Assembly: GCF_014397245.1 (NCBI RefSeq)
Contig: NZ_JACLHY010000010.1
Coordinates: 98,555 to 162,554 of the forward strand
Length of the DNA: 64,000 nt
Source of the DNA: Arenibacter arenosicollis
Lineage (GTDB): Bacteria > Bacteroidota > Bacteroidia > Flavobacteriales > Flavobacteriaceae
Direction of reading: 5' to 3'
The translations under genes and the position numbers were made by a program. Position 1 is the stretch's first letter, and each line of letters begins with the position of its first letter. Shown here one piece after another: positions 1 through 9,490 of this stretch. The notes below the pieces were generated by a model, which did not search any database, was not told the DNA's origin, and was given only the letters and a program-made list of their open reading frames with translations.

Positions 1-6
1 ATTGGG

Positions 7-2661
7 TCAAGAACGAAAATATAAAATCCTTGCCCGCTTAAAGAATTGTGCCAGTAACAGTGCCCCAAAAGCAAATAGAATGGAATATCCCAGTTGTTCC
101 AATGAAAGCATGCGTAACGAAAATGCCGCTGCCAAATGAGTGTTAAGGTTGGCACCCAAAGTTAAGGCCAAAGACAATGCAATTGCCCCCCAAACCCATA
201 AATTTGTTGTTATCTCATTTACAAAAAAGGACTCCCTATGCTTGGGTATATTAAACACGTTTAGCAATTGGGCAAATACCAAGGTATAGAAAGCCATATT
301 ATTAATGGTTTCAGGGGACAATTTTAGAATCCTATCGGCATAGGCTACAATACCCACAACAGCTATGCTTATGCTTAGTCCGTACACTACTACAAAATTC
401 CAATCATTGCGGTCCAATATAGGGCCCTTAGGTCTTTTGGGAGGCTGTTCCATAATATCCTTCTCTCCCTTTCCAAATCCCAAGGCCAAAGCAGGAAAAA
501 TATCAGTTACCAAATTCAGGAACAAAATCTGTAGGGGCAATAAGGGAGCCGGCAAATTTAACAAGGCGGCAAAACCTACTGTAAGTATTTCTGCTAAATT
601 ACAGCTCAACAAGTAAACTACAAATTGGCGAATATTCTGAAATATTACCCTGCCCTGCCTGATTCCCAATTCCATGGCCGTAAACTTATCATTTTTTAAA
701 ATAACGTCGGCCACTTCACGGGCAGCCTCCGCGCCCCTAATGCCCATGGCCACGCCGATGTCCGCTTTTTTTAATGCAGGGACATCGTTGATGCCGTCGC
801 CGATCATTCCAACTATATGGCCATGTCTCTGATAATAGCCTATTAAATTCAACTTCTGCTCCGGACCAACCCTGGCAAAGACCGAGGCTTTTAACAAGGA
901 CAAATCATTTCCATCCGCCCCATCCAAACTTTTATTGAGGTCCTTGCCATGCCATATTTTATCAGGAATATCATTAACCTCCAAAATCCCAACATCCTGA
1001 GCTATTTTCTTTGAGGTACCGGGATGATCACCGGTAACCATAATCACCTTTATACCCGCCTTCTTGTAAATATCGATCACTGCTTTCACATCCTTCCTGG
1101 CAGGATCAAGAAATCCTATAGTTCCCAGAAAAGTAAGTCCGTTTAAAATATTGTCTTTTGAGGGTGCTTTTTCTTCTTCCTTATATGCAAAAGCTAGGGT
1201 GCGTAAACCCTGGGAAGCAAGAGTATCTACCTTTTGTTTCCACAATAGTTTATGCTCATCAAATCCTATTCCTTCCCCATACAAATCAAAATTACATAGG
1301 TCTACCAAACTTTCAAATGCCCCCTTTGCATATACCGTATAGCCTCCTTGCTTTTTATGGGCCGTTGCCATTAACTTTATTTCAGAATCAAATGGCAACT
1401 CCAGATTTTCCGGATTATCTTGTTTTACAGCTTTTGGATCATAGCCCAAATGTATAGCAAAGTGTATCAATGCCAATTCAATGGAATCGGCCTGTTCAAT
1501 AATGGCTGTGGGATCCACATTGTTGCAAAGTATCCCAGCCATCATCATTTTATCAAAAACAGGCTTATTCTTTAAGGAGGTATAATGGGATTTTTCCTTT
1601 TGATAGGGATTATCCAAATATGTTTCACCAAATATCACTGCAGATACCATCATCCGATCTTCGGTCAGGGTACCCGTTTTATCCGTAAAAATGATATCTG
1701 TTGCACCCAATGTCTGTACGGCTTCCATTTTTTTTATGATGACCTGTTTTTTGGTCAACCTTATCATGCCCCTCGCCAAGGCAATGGTAGCTACTATTGG
1801 AAGACCCTCGGGAATAGCGGCAACTGCCAAAGCCACTCCCGTTTCGATCATAAAAAAAAGATCATTGCCCCTGAAATAGCCTATGACTATAATTAATCCC
1901 GCAATACCGAGCGTTAACCCAATAAGCCAATTGCTTAATTGGTTTAATTTCTTCTCCAAAGGGGTGCGCTCCTTTTCGGCATCCACACCCATTTGCTGAA
2001 TGGTCCCCAATTGGGTATGCTTTCCGGATGCTGTAACTATGGCCTTCCCAAATCCAGAACTAATCACCGTACCCCTAAAGACCATATTGATCTGATCGGT
2101 AATCGGTGTATTCATTGGTAGTGGTTCCGTTACCTTTGCTACCGCTAGACTCTCCCCCGTTAATACGGATTCTTTCACCAGAAGGTTATCTACATATATC
2201 AGGCGTGCATCGGCCGGCACAACATCTCCAGGGCTTAAAACAATAAGGTCACCAGGTACAATTTCCGCCGCTTTGATATGTATTCTTTGTCCAGATCTTA
2301 TTACATGGGTACTTGCCTGCCCCATTTTTACCAGGGCCTCCAAGGATCTAACTGCCTTCAGTTCCATAAAATATCCAATGGCGACGGAAATAAGTATTAC
2401 GAATAAAATAGCGGCACTCTCCAGTTTATCGCTGAAAATAAAGGCAAGAATTGCTGCTGCAAAAAGAATGTAGATTATGGAATCCATGAGCTGTTGCAAG
2501 AAAATGGTCCATCTTTTCTTTGTGCCTTGCTCTGGAATTTGATTAGGGCCATATTTCTGCAAACGTTCTGGAATACACTCCTTATCCAAACCCCGTTCCA
2601 AATCACTGCCCAAATGGGCACTAATATCCTGCACAGGAGTAAAAAATGCATTTTGCAGCAT
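7..2661 (-). CDS. P2-type cation-transporting ATPase (Ca2+-ATPase-like)
   Basis: Integral membrane P-type ATPase of 884 residues that would pump a cation, probably Ca2+, at the expense of ATP. Visible motifs are the actuator TGES (about residue 168), the TM4 motif PEGLP (about 284), the phosphorylated Asp in DKTGTLT (about 327), the hinge GDGINDVPAL and a TM6 segment NLVTDIFPALALGF like that of SERCA pumps. A further 20-codon extension with an ATG at 2721 is open, but I chose ATG 2661 because the family N-terminus begins here and the extension lies inside an inverted repeat. It follows the Hsp20 gene on the same strand and is probably co-transcribed from the box at 3303. Ion specificity is inferred from motifs only. 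Confidence 0.9.
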   Translation of the reverse strand: MLQNAFFTPVQDISAHLGSDLERGLDKECIPERLQKYGPNQIPEQGTKKRWTIFLQQLMDSIIYILFAAAILAFIFSDKLESAAILFVILISVAIGYFMELKAVRSLEALVKMGQASTHVIRSGQRIHIKAAEIVPGDLIVLSPGDVVPADARLIYVDNLLVKESVLTGESLAVAKVTEPLPMNTPITDQINMVFRGTVISSGFGKAIVTASGKHTQLGTIQQMGVDAEKERTPLEKKLNQLSNWLIGLTLGIAGLIIVIGYFRGNDLFFMIETGVALAVAAIPEGLPIVATIALARGMIRLTKKQVIIKKMEAVQTLGATDIIFTDKTGTLTEDRMMVSAVIFGETYLDNPYQKEKSHYTSLKNKPVFDKMMMAGILCNNVDPTAIIEQADSIELALIHFAIHLGYDPKAVKQDNPENLELPFDSEIKLMATAHKKQGGYTVYAKGAFESLVDLCNFDLYGEGIGFDEHKLLWKQKVDTLASQGLRTLAFAYKEEEKAPSKDNILNGLTFLGTIGFLDPARKDVKAVIDIYKKAGIKVIMVTGDHPGTSKKIAQDVGILEVNDIPDKIWHGKDLNKSLDGADGNDLSLLKASVFARVGPEQKLNLIGYYQRHGHIVGMIGDGINDVPALKKADIGVAMGIRGAEAAREVADVILKNDKFTAMELGIRQGRVIFQNIRQFVVYLLSCNLAEILTVGFAALLNLPAPLLPLQILFLNLVTDIFPALALGFGKGEKDIMEQPPKRPKGPILDRNDWNFVVVYGLSISIAVVGIVAYADRILKLSPETINNMAFYTLVFAQLLNVFNIPKHRESFFVNEITTNLWVWGAIALSLALTLGANLNTHLAAAFSLRMLSLEQLGYSILFAFGALLLAQFFKRARILYFRS

Positions 2662-2688
2662 AAGGATAATAATTAAATAACAAAAAAT

Positions 2689-2746
2689 ATGCCTTCCCGT
2701 CGCAACCACCCACATGGACATATTTTGGGTTTTAACGGGAAGGCAT
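2689..2746 (-). other. 12-bp inverted repeat between hsp20 and the P-type ATPase gene
   Basis: ATGCCTTCCCGT at 2689-2700 is the perfect reverse complement of ACGGGAAGGCAT at 2735-2746, with a 34-base loop. It lies after the hsp20 stop and before ATG 2661, so the transcript could form a hairpin. There is no T-tract directly after the stem, so it looks more like an mRNA processing or stability element than an intrinsic terminator. It would allow different levels of the two genes of the operon. Confidence 0.5.
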
Positions 2747-2770
2747 TGCTAACAAATAACCAACAAATTG

Positions 2771-3235
2771 CTATCCTATAAGTATTTTCTTGGGAGGTGT
2801 TTTTTTAGCCTCTTCTTTTTTGGTTAAATTAAAGCTCAAAATACCATCCTTGTATGCCGCCTTAATGGCTTCCTGCTTAACAGTATCCGGCAACTGTAGG
2901 GAACGTTCAAAGGAATTATAACTAAATTCCCTACGGGTATAGTTCTCGTCCTTATCTTCTTTGGACTCGGACTTCTCTGCAGCAATATTTAAACATCCAT
3001 CATCAATGGTAACCTCAAAATCCTTCTTTTGAAATCCGGGTGCGGCAAGCTCTATCTCAAAATGGTCATCGGTTTCTTTAATGTTCAATGCTGGCTCTAT
3101 TCTCTTACCATTCCAGAAACGATCTGGCAACATATCTCTGACCCATCTGCGATTATCAAAAAAATCGTCCATGTCAAAAAAATCCTGGGTCATTAAATTG
3201 CCAAATGGCCTTCTCTTAAATTTTACTAGTGTCAT
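2771..3235 (-). CDS. Hsp20/alpha-crystallin small heat-shock protein
   Basis: Cytosolic ATP-independent holdase chaperone of 154 residues, the normal length for bacterial sHSPs. The alpha-crystallin domain covers about residues 45-140, with the beta-strand signature FEIELAAPGFQKKDFEVTI and the characteristic A-x-x-x-x-G-I-L near its end (AAYKDGILSF). The C-terminal ILI is the I-x-I tail that docks neighbouring dimers. It is the first gene of a leftward unit and has a CRP/FNR-type box upstream at 3303-3314 with a -7 element TACTTTAG (3272-3279), giving a leader of about 30 bases. sHSPs are classic members of hypoxia/dormancy regulons, which fits the context. Confidence 0.95.
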   Translation of the reverse strand: MTLVKFKRRPFGNLMTQDFFDMDDFFDNRRWVRDMLPDRFWNGKRIEPALNIKETDDHFEIELAAPGFQKKDFEVTIDDGCLNIAAEKSESKEDKDENYTRREFSYNSFERSLQLPDTVKQEAIKAAYKDGILSFNLTKKEEAKKTPPKKILIG

Positions 3236-3271
3236 AATATTTTATTTTTAAGGGTTATATTTATTATGCTT

Positions 3272-3345
3272 CTAAAGTACATCCAACTAGCCTAGTACAA
3301 AATGATTTAGGTCAGTCCCATAAAATTTCTTTACATTTAATTTTA
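3272..3345. promoter_or_regulatory. Bidirectional CRP/FNR-type box with two -7 elements
   Basis: Palindrome TGATTTAGGTCA at 3303-3314. On the minus strand a -7-like TACTTTAG (3272-3279) starts after exactly 23 bases and points to hsp20. On the plus strand TAATTTTA (3338-3345) also starts after exactly 23 bases and points to the second P-type ATPase. The palindrome centre is about 41 bases from both predicted starts, the class II activator position. The stretch AGTACAAAATGA around this box recurs at the box near 12811. Confidence 0.68.
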
Positions 3346-3453
3346 CTATATCCAATAATCGCATAAAAATAATTTTTTCCCTGTCTATTTTCGGGATAGC
3401 AAGTGCGGTTCAATTTTAAGACAGGGCTCGGTACATTTTTTATTCAAGATCCT

Positions 3454-5958
3454 ATGATCAATCCAACCGATTTTGGCATTCACGGTCTCTCCGATGAAGC
3501 CGTAAAACAATCCAGAAAAAAGCACGGCAAAAATAGCCTGAGCTACAAAAAGGACAATAGCTTTTTGGATGCTTTAAAAAGTATTGCCCAGGAGCCTATG
3601 GTTATCTTATTAATTGTAGCCTCCTCTATATACTTTATTACAGGTAATAACGGGGACGGAATATTTATGGCCTCCGCGATTATATTGGTAGCCTCTATCT
3701 CCCTTTATCAGGATTCCAAAAGTAGAATGGCCCTGGAAAAATTAAAAAATCTTACCCAACCCAATAGTCAGGTCATACGGAATGGTGTAGTCATGGAAAT
3801 CCCCAGTGAGGAATTGGTTGTCGGCGACAGTCTAATGGTCGAGGAAGGCAATACTGTTCCGGCAGATGGTACCATTGTACATTCAAACGATTTTTCGGTA
3901 AATGAATCCATTCTCACCGGAGAATCGCTTTCCGTTTTTAAGGATGCTACAAAATTGGACAATAACATACTTGGTGGCACCACGGTAGCAAGCGGATTGG
4001 CCATTGCAACCGTCACCGAGATCGGCAACGAAACCCGACTGGGTAAAATTGGAAAAAGCCTTGAAGGCATACAGGACGAAAAGACACCCCTGGAAAGACA
4101 GATTTCCAGTTTCGTAAAAAACATGTCCATTTGGGGTGGCATTATTTTTCTATTGGTTTGGGGTATAAATTATTTTCAGTCCAAGGAAGTTTTAGACAGT
4201 CTGCTTAAAGCCCTTACCTTGGCCATGAGCATATTACCTGAAGAGATTCCAGTGGCCTTTACCACTTTTATGGCCCTAGGTGCCTACAGATTGATGAAAA
4301 TGGGTATTGTGGTAAAACATATGAAAACGGTAGAATCTCTGGGAAGTGCTACCGTAATTTGTGCCGATAAAACCGGTACCATTACCCAGAACAGAATGGA
4401 ACTGGCTAAACTTTATAGCCTTGAAACAGGAGAGACTGTTGCGGCCGAAGGCCCACTTAATAGCTCCCTTGAACATCTACTAACAATGGCAATGTGGGCG
4501 AGTGAACCCATACCTTTCGACCCCATGGAAAAGTCACTGCACGAGGCTTATGGCAACATGGTTTCAGTGGACCTGAGACCCCTGTATAAAATGGTACACG
4601 AGTATCCCCTAGGAGGCAAACCCCCAATGATGACACATCTTTCCGAAAACAGTGTTGGCGAGCGCATTATTGCCTCCAAAGGAGCCCCAGAGGCCATTAT
4701 GGCGGTTTCCCAATTAACGGATGCCCAAAAAAATAAGATCAAGGATATCCTGACCAATTTAGGTCGGGAAGGTTACCGTATGCTAGGTGTGGGACAAGCC
4801 AATTTTAAAGGATACGATTATCCCAAAAGACAACAGGATTTTGAATTTTCGTTCCTGGGTATAGTAGCCTTTTATGATCCTCCTAAGGAAAACATATCCC
4901 AGGTCCTAAAAGATTTTGATCTGGCAGGAATCAAGGTGAAATTGGTTACAGGGGATAATCCCACAACTTCCATGGCTATTTGCAAACAAATAAATTTTCC
5001 TGGATATGAAAAGAACATGACGGGGGACGAACTAATGCAATTGAACGATGAAGAATTGCAACAAAAAGTGATGGCAACGCAAGTCTTTACGCGTATGTAC
5101 CCTGAAGCCAAATTAAGAATAGTTAACGCCATTAAGGCGAACAACGAAGTAGTAGCCATGACGGGCGACGGGGTAAATGACGGTCCGGCACTTAAGGCCT
5201 CGCATATTGGTATAGCCATGGGCAAGAAAGGGACTGAAATTGCCAAGCAAGCCGCCTCCTTGATCCTGGTAGACGACGACCTGTCCAAAATGGTCGATGC
5301 CATTGCCATGGGCAGAAAGATTTATGGCAATTTAAAGAAGGCCATCCAATATATCATATCCATTCATATCCCTATTATATTAACCGTATTTATTCCCTTG
5401 GCGTTGGGCTGGGCCTATCCTTCTATTTTTTCACCTTCGCATGTTATTCTACTGGAATTGATCATGGGGCCCACCTGCTCCATAATTTATGAAAACGAGC
5501 CCATGGAGAAAAATACGATGATCAAAAAGCCTAGGCCATTCACCACTACATTTTTTAAATTTAGAGAATTGTTTACCAGCATCTTACAAGGATTGGCCAT
5601 TACCGTGGGATCGTTGTCGGTATATCAATACGCTGTTTTTCTAGATCATAACGAAGCTATCACCAGGACTATGGTATTTATGGTTTTGATATCCGCCAAT
5701 ATTTTTCTGACCTTGGTTAACCGCTCCTTTTATTATTCCATTTGGACCACCTTAAAATACAAGAATAACCTGGTACCAATAATTATAGGTATAACTTTGG
5801 TTTTGGCTGTACTATTGCTCTTTGTACCGCCTTTTACCCAATTTTTTCAATTTGAAACTTTAAATGGGAATCAACTTGGAATTTCCGTGCTGGCCGGAAT
5901 GTTGTCCGTACTCTGGTATGAATTTGTGAAAGGAATAAAACGTGCTGGAAAAAAATAG
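3454..5958 (+). CDS. P-type cation-translocating ATPase
   Basis: Membrane P-type ATPase of 834 residues, distinct from the one at the window start. It has the actuator TGES (about 156), PEEIP in TM4 (about 262; the other pump has PEGLP), the phosphorylation site DKTGTIT with Asp about 305, and GDGVNDGPAL. The six C-terminal membrane segments are complete. I chose ATG 3454; a GTG at 3403 is in frame but would add a non-homologous 17-residue leader. It is transcribed divergently from hsp20, and the shared region holds a palindrome with a -7 element on each side. The substrate is unknown: Ca2+, or Mg2+/Mn2+, is possible. Comparable P2 ATPases (ctpF) belong to the mycobacterial DosR regulon. Confidence 0.88.
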   Translation: MINPTDFGIHGLSDEAVKQSRKKHGKNSLSYKKDNSFLDALKSIAQEPMVILLIVASSIYFITGNNGDGIFMASAIILVASISLYQDSKSRMALEKLKNLTQPNSQVIRNGVVMEIPSEELVVGDSLMVEEGNTVPADGTIVHSNDFSVNESILTGESLSVFKDATKLDNNILGGTTVASGLAIATVTEIGNETRLGKIGKSLEGIQDEKTPLERQISSFVKNMSIWGGIIFLLVWGINYFQSKEVLDSLLKALTLAMSILPEEIPVAFTTFMALGAYRLMKMGIVVKHMKTVESLGSATVICADKTGTITQNRMELAKLYSLETGETVAAEGPLNSSLEHLLTMAMWASEPIPFDPMEKSLHEAYGNMVSVDLRPLYKMVHEYPLGGKPPMMTHLSENSVGERIIASKGAPEAIMAVSQLTDAQKNKIKDILTNLGREGYRMLGVGQANFKGYDYPKRQQDFEFSFLGIVAFYDPPKENISQVLKDFDLAGIKVKLVTGDNPTTSMAICKQINFPGYEKNMTGDELMQLNDEELQQKVMATQVFTRMYPEAKLRIVNAIKANNEVVAMTGDGVNDGPALKASHIGIAMGKKGTEIAKQAASLILVDDDLSKMVDAIAMGRKIYGNLKKAIQYIISIHIPIILTVFIPLALGWAYPSIFSPSHVILLELIMGPTCSIIYENEPMEKNTMIKKPRPFTTTFFKFRELFTSILQGLAITVGSLSVYQYAVFLDHNEAITRTMVFMVLISANIFLTLVNRSFYYSIWTTLKYKNNLVPIIIGITLVLAVLLLFVPPFTQFFQFETLNGNQLGISVLAGMLSVLWYEFVKGIKRAGKK

Positions 5959-5991
5959 GGAAAATCGGGAAAATCATATCAACAAAAATGG

Positions 5992-6645
5992 CTACAGTTT
6001 CTCCCCAAATGCCAAATCCCCTGCATCGCCAATACCGGGTATTATATAGCCTTTATTGTTTAATTCTAAATCGATCGCAGCAATCCACAATTGCGTATTT
6101 TCGGGAAAGACTTCCCGTATGTGATCTATGCCGGATTGGGATCCAATAACAGAAACAATATGGATTTGTTTGGGTTTACCGTGGTCCTTTAAGGCCTTTA
6201 AAACATTTTCCAAAGTTTTTCCAGTGGCCAGCATTGGATCTGTTAGCACCAAGGTTTTATTTTCCAGAGATGGGGCAGCAAAGTATTTCACTATAACTTC
6301 AAAAGCATCCTCATCACCACGATGATGTCTAAAGGCAGAAATAAATGCATTTTCAGCATTGTCGAAATAATTTAAAAGGCCCTGATGCAAGGGGAGTCCG
6401 GCTCGTAAAACCGAACATAACACCAAATCATCACTGGGCAATGACATTTCTTTGGTTCCCAAAGGGGTATGCACTTTTTGACTCCTATAGTTTAGGGCCT
6501 TACTTAACTCGTATCCCAGAATTTCCCCAATACGTTCTATATTCCGCCTAAAACGCATGCTATCTTTCTGAATTTTAGCATCCCTGATTTCCGCGACAAA
6601 TTTATTGAGTAGTGAATTTCCTTTACCTAAGCTGTGTATGATCAT
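5992..6645 (-). CDS. upp: Uracil phosphoribosyltransferase
   Basis: Pyrimidine-salvage enzyme converting uracil and PRPP into UMP in the cytosol, 217 residues as expected. The PRPP-binding loop is seen as LTDPMLATGKT, and the uracil-binding C-terminal segment as PGIGDAGDLAFG. The conserved RAGLPL segment is also present. The gene lies 99 bases downstream of glgP on the same strand and converges on the P-type ATPase with only 33 bases between stops. No CRP/FNR-type box was found in front of it. Confidence 0.96.
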   Translation of the reverse strand: MIIHSLGKGNSLLNKFVAEIRDAKIQKDSMRFRRNIERIGEILGYELSKALNYRSQKVHTPLGTKEMSLPSDDLVLCSVLRAGLPLHQGLLNYFDNAENAFISAFRHHRGDEDAFEVIVKYFAAPSLENKTLVLTDPMLATGKTLENVLKALKDHGKPKQIHIVSVIGSQSGIDHIREVFPENTQLWIAAIDLELNNKGYIIPGIGDAGDLAFGEKL

Positions 6646-6744
6646 CTATTGGTCATTTAGTTTCAAGATACAGAATTTGCTTTACAAACTCCATAAAATT
6701 TTCAGTACCCGCTGCCCTATATTGTCTTTTTCTTCTTCTATACA

Positions 6745-9309
6745 TTATCGCTGCCATAGAATTAAGTTGTTTTCCAAGGGTACGGATATATTGGCATAAC
6801 AGGGAACTATTCGGGCTGTGTAATGAAAGGCAGGTCTAGTGGTACTTATACATGCAGAGCATTCATGATCTTGCCCATTCTCTGCAAGGCCACCAATCTC
6901 CATTTTTATAATTTCATTTGGGCTGCCATTAAGGCCCTCGGCGAAAAGCTCAACAGAAATGGTGTCATGGCTTATGTGGTTTAACCAGACCATTATTTTA
7001 AATTGATACCCTCCTTCTATATTTTCAATTTGAATTTGCCCAAAGCGCATTTGCCACCATTTTTTCCTAAGATCGTGAAATGTATTTATCATCTGCCTGC
7101 CGGCAATTCCTTTTTGACTTGCTCTTTTTTGGTAATTGTCCGCAGCAGGGAGGTAGTACTTTTCAGTATATTCCCTTACGGCACGATTAGCTGAAAACTT
7201 TGGAGTTAAGATAGACATACTATTTCGCATTTTTGCTACCCATTGTTCTGGTATCCCATCTTTATTGCGATTATAAAATTCCGGTACAACTTTTTGTTCC
7301 AACAATTCGTAAAGTTCAATGGCCTGGTCAGCATCCCAGAAAGGATCCCCGCCATGTTCGCGACCATCACCCAATGCCCAACCAACTTCCGGAGTAAAGG
7401 CCTCCGCCCACCAACCATCCAACTCCGATAAATTGATTCCACCATTTACCAAAACTTTCATACCACTGGTACCACAGGCCTCCCAAGGACGCCTAGGTGT
7501 ATTTATCCAAACATCTACCCCTTGAACAAGATGTTCCGTTAACAACATATCATAATCGCTTAAGAAAACTACATGCTTATGTAAGTTATGCTGTTTAATA
7601 AATTGTACCCATTGTCTTATCAATGCCTTTCCGGACTCATCATATGGAGGAGATTTGCCGGCAATCACCAATTGTACCGGTCGCTGAGGATTTGTAAGGA
7701 TACGAATAAATCTTTCCTCATCGTATAATAGCAGGTTTGGTCTTTTATAGGGAACAAATCTCCTTGCAAAACCCAGCGTCAAGGTTTCCTTGTTAAAAAT
7801 ATGCTTGGCCATTTCAACTATTTCTGGGGACTGACCGGCATCCTCGGTCTGCCCTTGGAATCTTTCGCGGATAAAATTTATCATATGATATCTGGAATCG
7901 TTCCTAAATTGCCATAAATCATGGTCGGATACTGTAAAAATATCTTGCTCAACCGATTCCAAATGACCTCTCCACCGCTCCTTTCCACAGGCTTGTGTCC
8001 AGATTTTATCGGCGTATACCGAATCCCAACTTGGCATATGAACTCCATTGGTAACATAACCTACCGGCACTTCATCTGTAGGCCATCTTTGAAACAAATT
8101 TCCAAATAGATTTCGGCTTACTTCCCCATGAAGTCTGCTTACCCCATTTACGGCACTACTGCCATGAATGGCCAAATAGGCCATATTGAAATACTGGGCT
8201 GAATTATGGGGATCATCCCTTCCCAATGCCAACAGATCGTTAAAATCTATATGCAATTCCTTTTTGGCATAGTTTCCAAAAAACTGCCACATTAATGACG
8301 GACTGAAATTATCAAATCCTGCCGCCACCGCAGTATGGGTGGTGAACAAATTTCCTGCACGGGTAACCGCCAGGGCTTCCTCAAAGGAAACGCCATTCTC
8401 CCTCATAAAATCGGCCGCCCGCTCCAGTACAAGAAAGGCGGAGTGACCTTCGTTCATGTGGCACACATCGGGTGCAATATTCATTGCGCGGAGCAATTTC
8501 CATCCCCCTATGCCCAGAATAATTTCCTGCTGAATACGAAGATCCGTACCGCCACCGTAAACCGCACTGGTAATTCCCCTGTGCAGTGGCATATTAACCG
8601 GATCGTTACTATCCAACAGGTAAAGTTTTACACGGCCAACTTGTACCTGCCATGTCCGCAACCAAACCGTATAACCAGACAAGGATATATTGATCCGCAA
8701 CCATTCCCCATTTGGTAACCGCAGGGGTGAAATGGGTAATTGCCCTGGATCATTATAGGGAAAAAGTGCCTGTTGGGTACCAAATTGATCGATCAACTGT
8801 CTAAAATATCCCTGTTGATAAAGCAGCCCTACGGCAATAACGGGCACCCCTAGATCACTGGCCGATTTTAATTGGTCCCCCGCAACATTGCCAAGACCAC
8901 CTACGTAAATGGGCAATGCTTCGCTTAGCATGAATTCCATACTAAAATAAGCTACACATTTTAGGTCTGAGATGGGATATTTTCTTTGGAACCAAGCTGG
9001 GTCATTGCGGGATTTCTCCTTAAGCTTCATCATTTCGTCCAGCTTGCTCAGGAAAGCCGCATTTCCCATTTGAAATATGAGTTGGTCCCGGGACACGTTC
9101 TGCAAAACCACCCATGGATTATGGGTTTCCATCCAAAGATCCGGATCTAATTGGTACCACAATTCATCTACCGCATGGTTCCATGACCAACGCAGATCAA
9201 GAGCGAGTTCCGCTAAATCGTCCACCCCATCAATATCCGTAGGTATAAAGCCATATACCTGATTGTTTATTAGAGGTTGTCGAGTACTAATTTTTTCTTT
9301 GCCAGCCAT
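6745..9309 (-). CDS. glgP: Alpha-glucan (glycogen) phosphorylase, GT35
   Basis: Cytosolic PLP-dependent enzyme releasing glucose-1-phosphate from storage glucan, 854 residues, the length of the bacterial/archaeal short phosphorylase group. The N-terminal part carries the domain with WSWNHAVDELW. Core motifs are CHMNEGHSAFL (substrate site), FTTHTAVAAGFD, and the PLP region EACGTSGMKVLVNGG, where the Lys forms the Schiff base. In a stress island it would feed fermentative ATP production from stored glycogen. No TGA-N6-TCA box was seen in the 181 bases upstream, so its control probably differs from that of its neighbours. Confidence 0.95.
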   Translation of the reverse strand: MAGKEKISTRQPLINNQVYGFIPTDIDGVDDLAELALDLRWSWNHAVDELWYQLDPDLWMETHNPWVVLQNVSRDQLIFQMGNAAFLSKLDEMMKLKEKSRNDPAWFQRKYPISDLKCVAYFSMEFMLSEALPIYVGGLGNVAGDQLKSASDLGVPVIAVGLLYQQGYFRQLIDQFGTQQALFPYNDPGQLPISPLRLPNGEWLRINISLSGYTVWLRTWQVQVGRVKLYLLDSNDPVNMPLHRGITSAVYGGGTDLRIQQEIILGIGGWKLLRAMNIAPDVCHMNEGHSAFLVLERAADFMRENGVSFEEALAVTRAGNLFTTHTAVAAGFDNFSPSLMWQFFGNYAKKELHIDFNDLLALGRDDPHNSAQYFNMAYLAIHGSSAVNGVSRLHGEVSRNLFGNLFQRWPTDEVPVGYVTNGVHMPSWDSVYADKIWTQACGKERWRGHLESVEQDIFTVSDHDLWQFRNDSRYHMINFIRERFQGQTEDAGQSPEIVEMAKHIFNKETLTLGFARRFVPYKRPNLLLYDEERFIRILTNPQRPVQLVIAGKSPPYDESGKALIRQWVQFIKQHNLHKHVVFLSDYDMLLTEHLVQGVDVWINTPRRPWEACGTSGMKVLVNGGINLSELDGWWAEAFTPEVGWALGDGREHGGDPFWDADQAIELYELLEQKVVPEFYNRNKDGIPEQWVAKMRNSMSILTPKFSANRAVREYTEKYYLPAADNYQKRASQKGIAGRQMINTFHDLRKKWWQMRFGQIQIENIEGGYQFKIMVWLNHISHDTISVELFAEGLNGSPNEIIKMEIGGLAENGQDHECSACISTTRPAFHYTARIVPCYANISVPLENNLILWQR

Positions 9310-9490
9310 GTGTTAGTTTTTCGAAACCAGTAAATAGTAGAAGCCTGTATTCCTTTGGAACATAGTTTTTAAGTTGGCATTTGGAACATATTCTTCTTTA
9401 GGTAGTTACTTCTTCCTTCGGATTATAATAAAGTTACTTCGGTGGTAAAACACCCTTTAAATCATAAATATTTCTTGAAAAGAAGAATCC

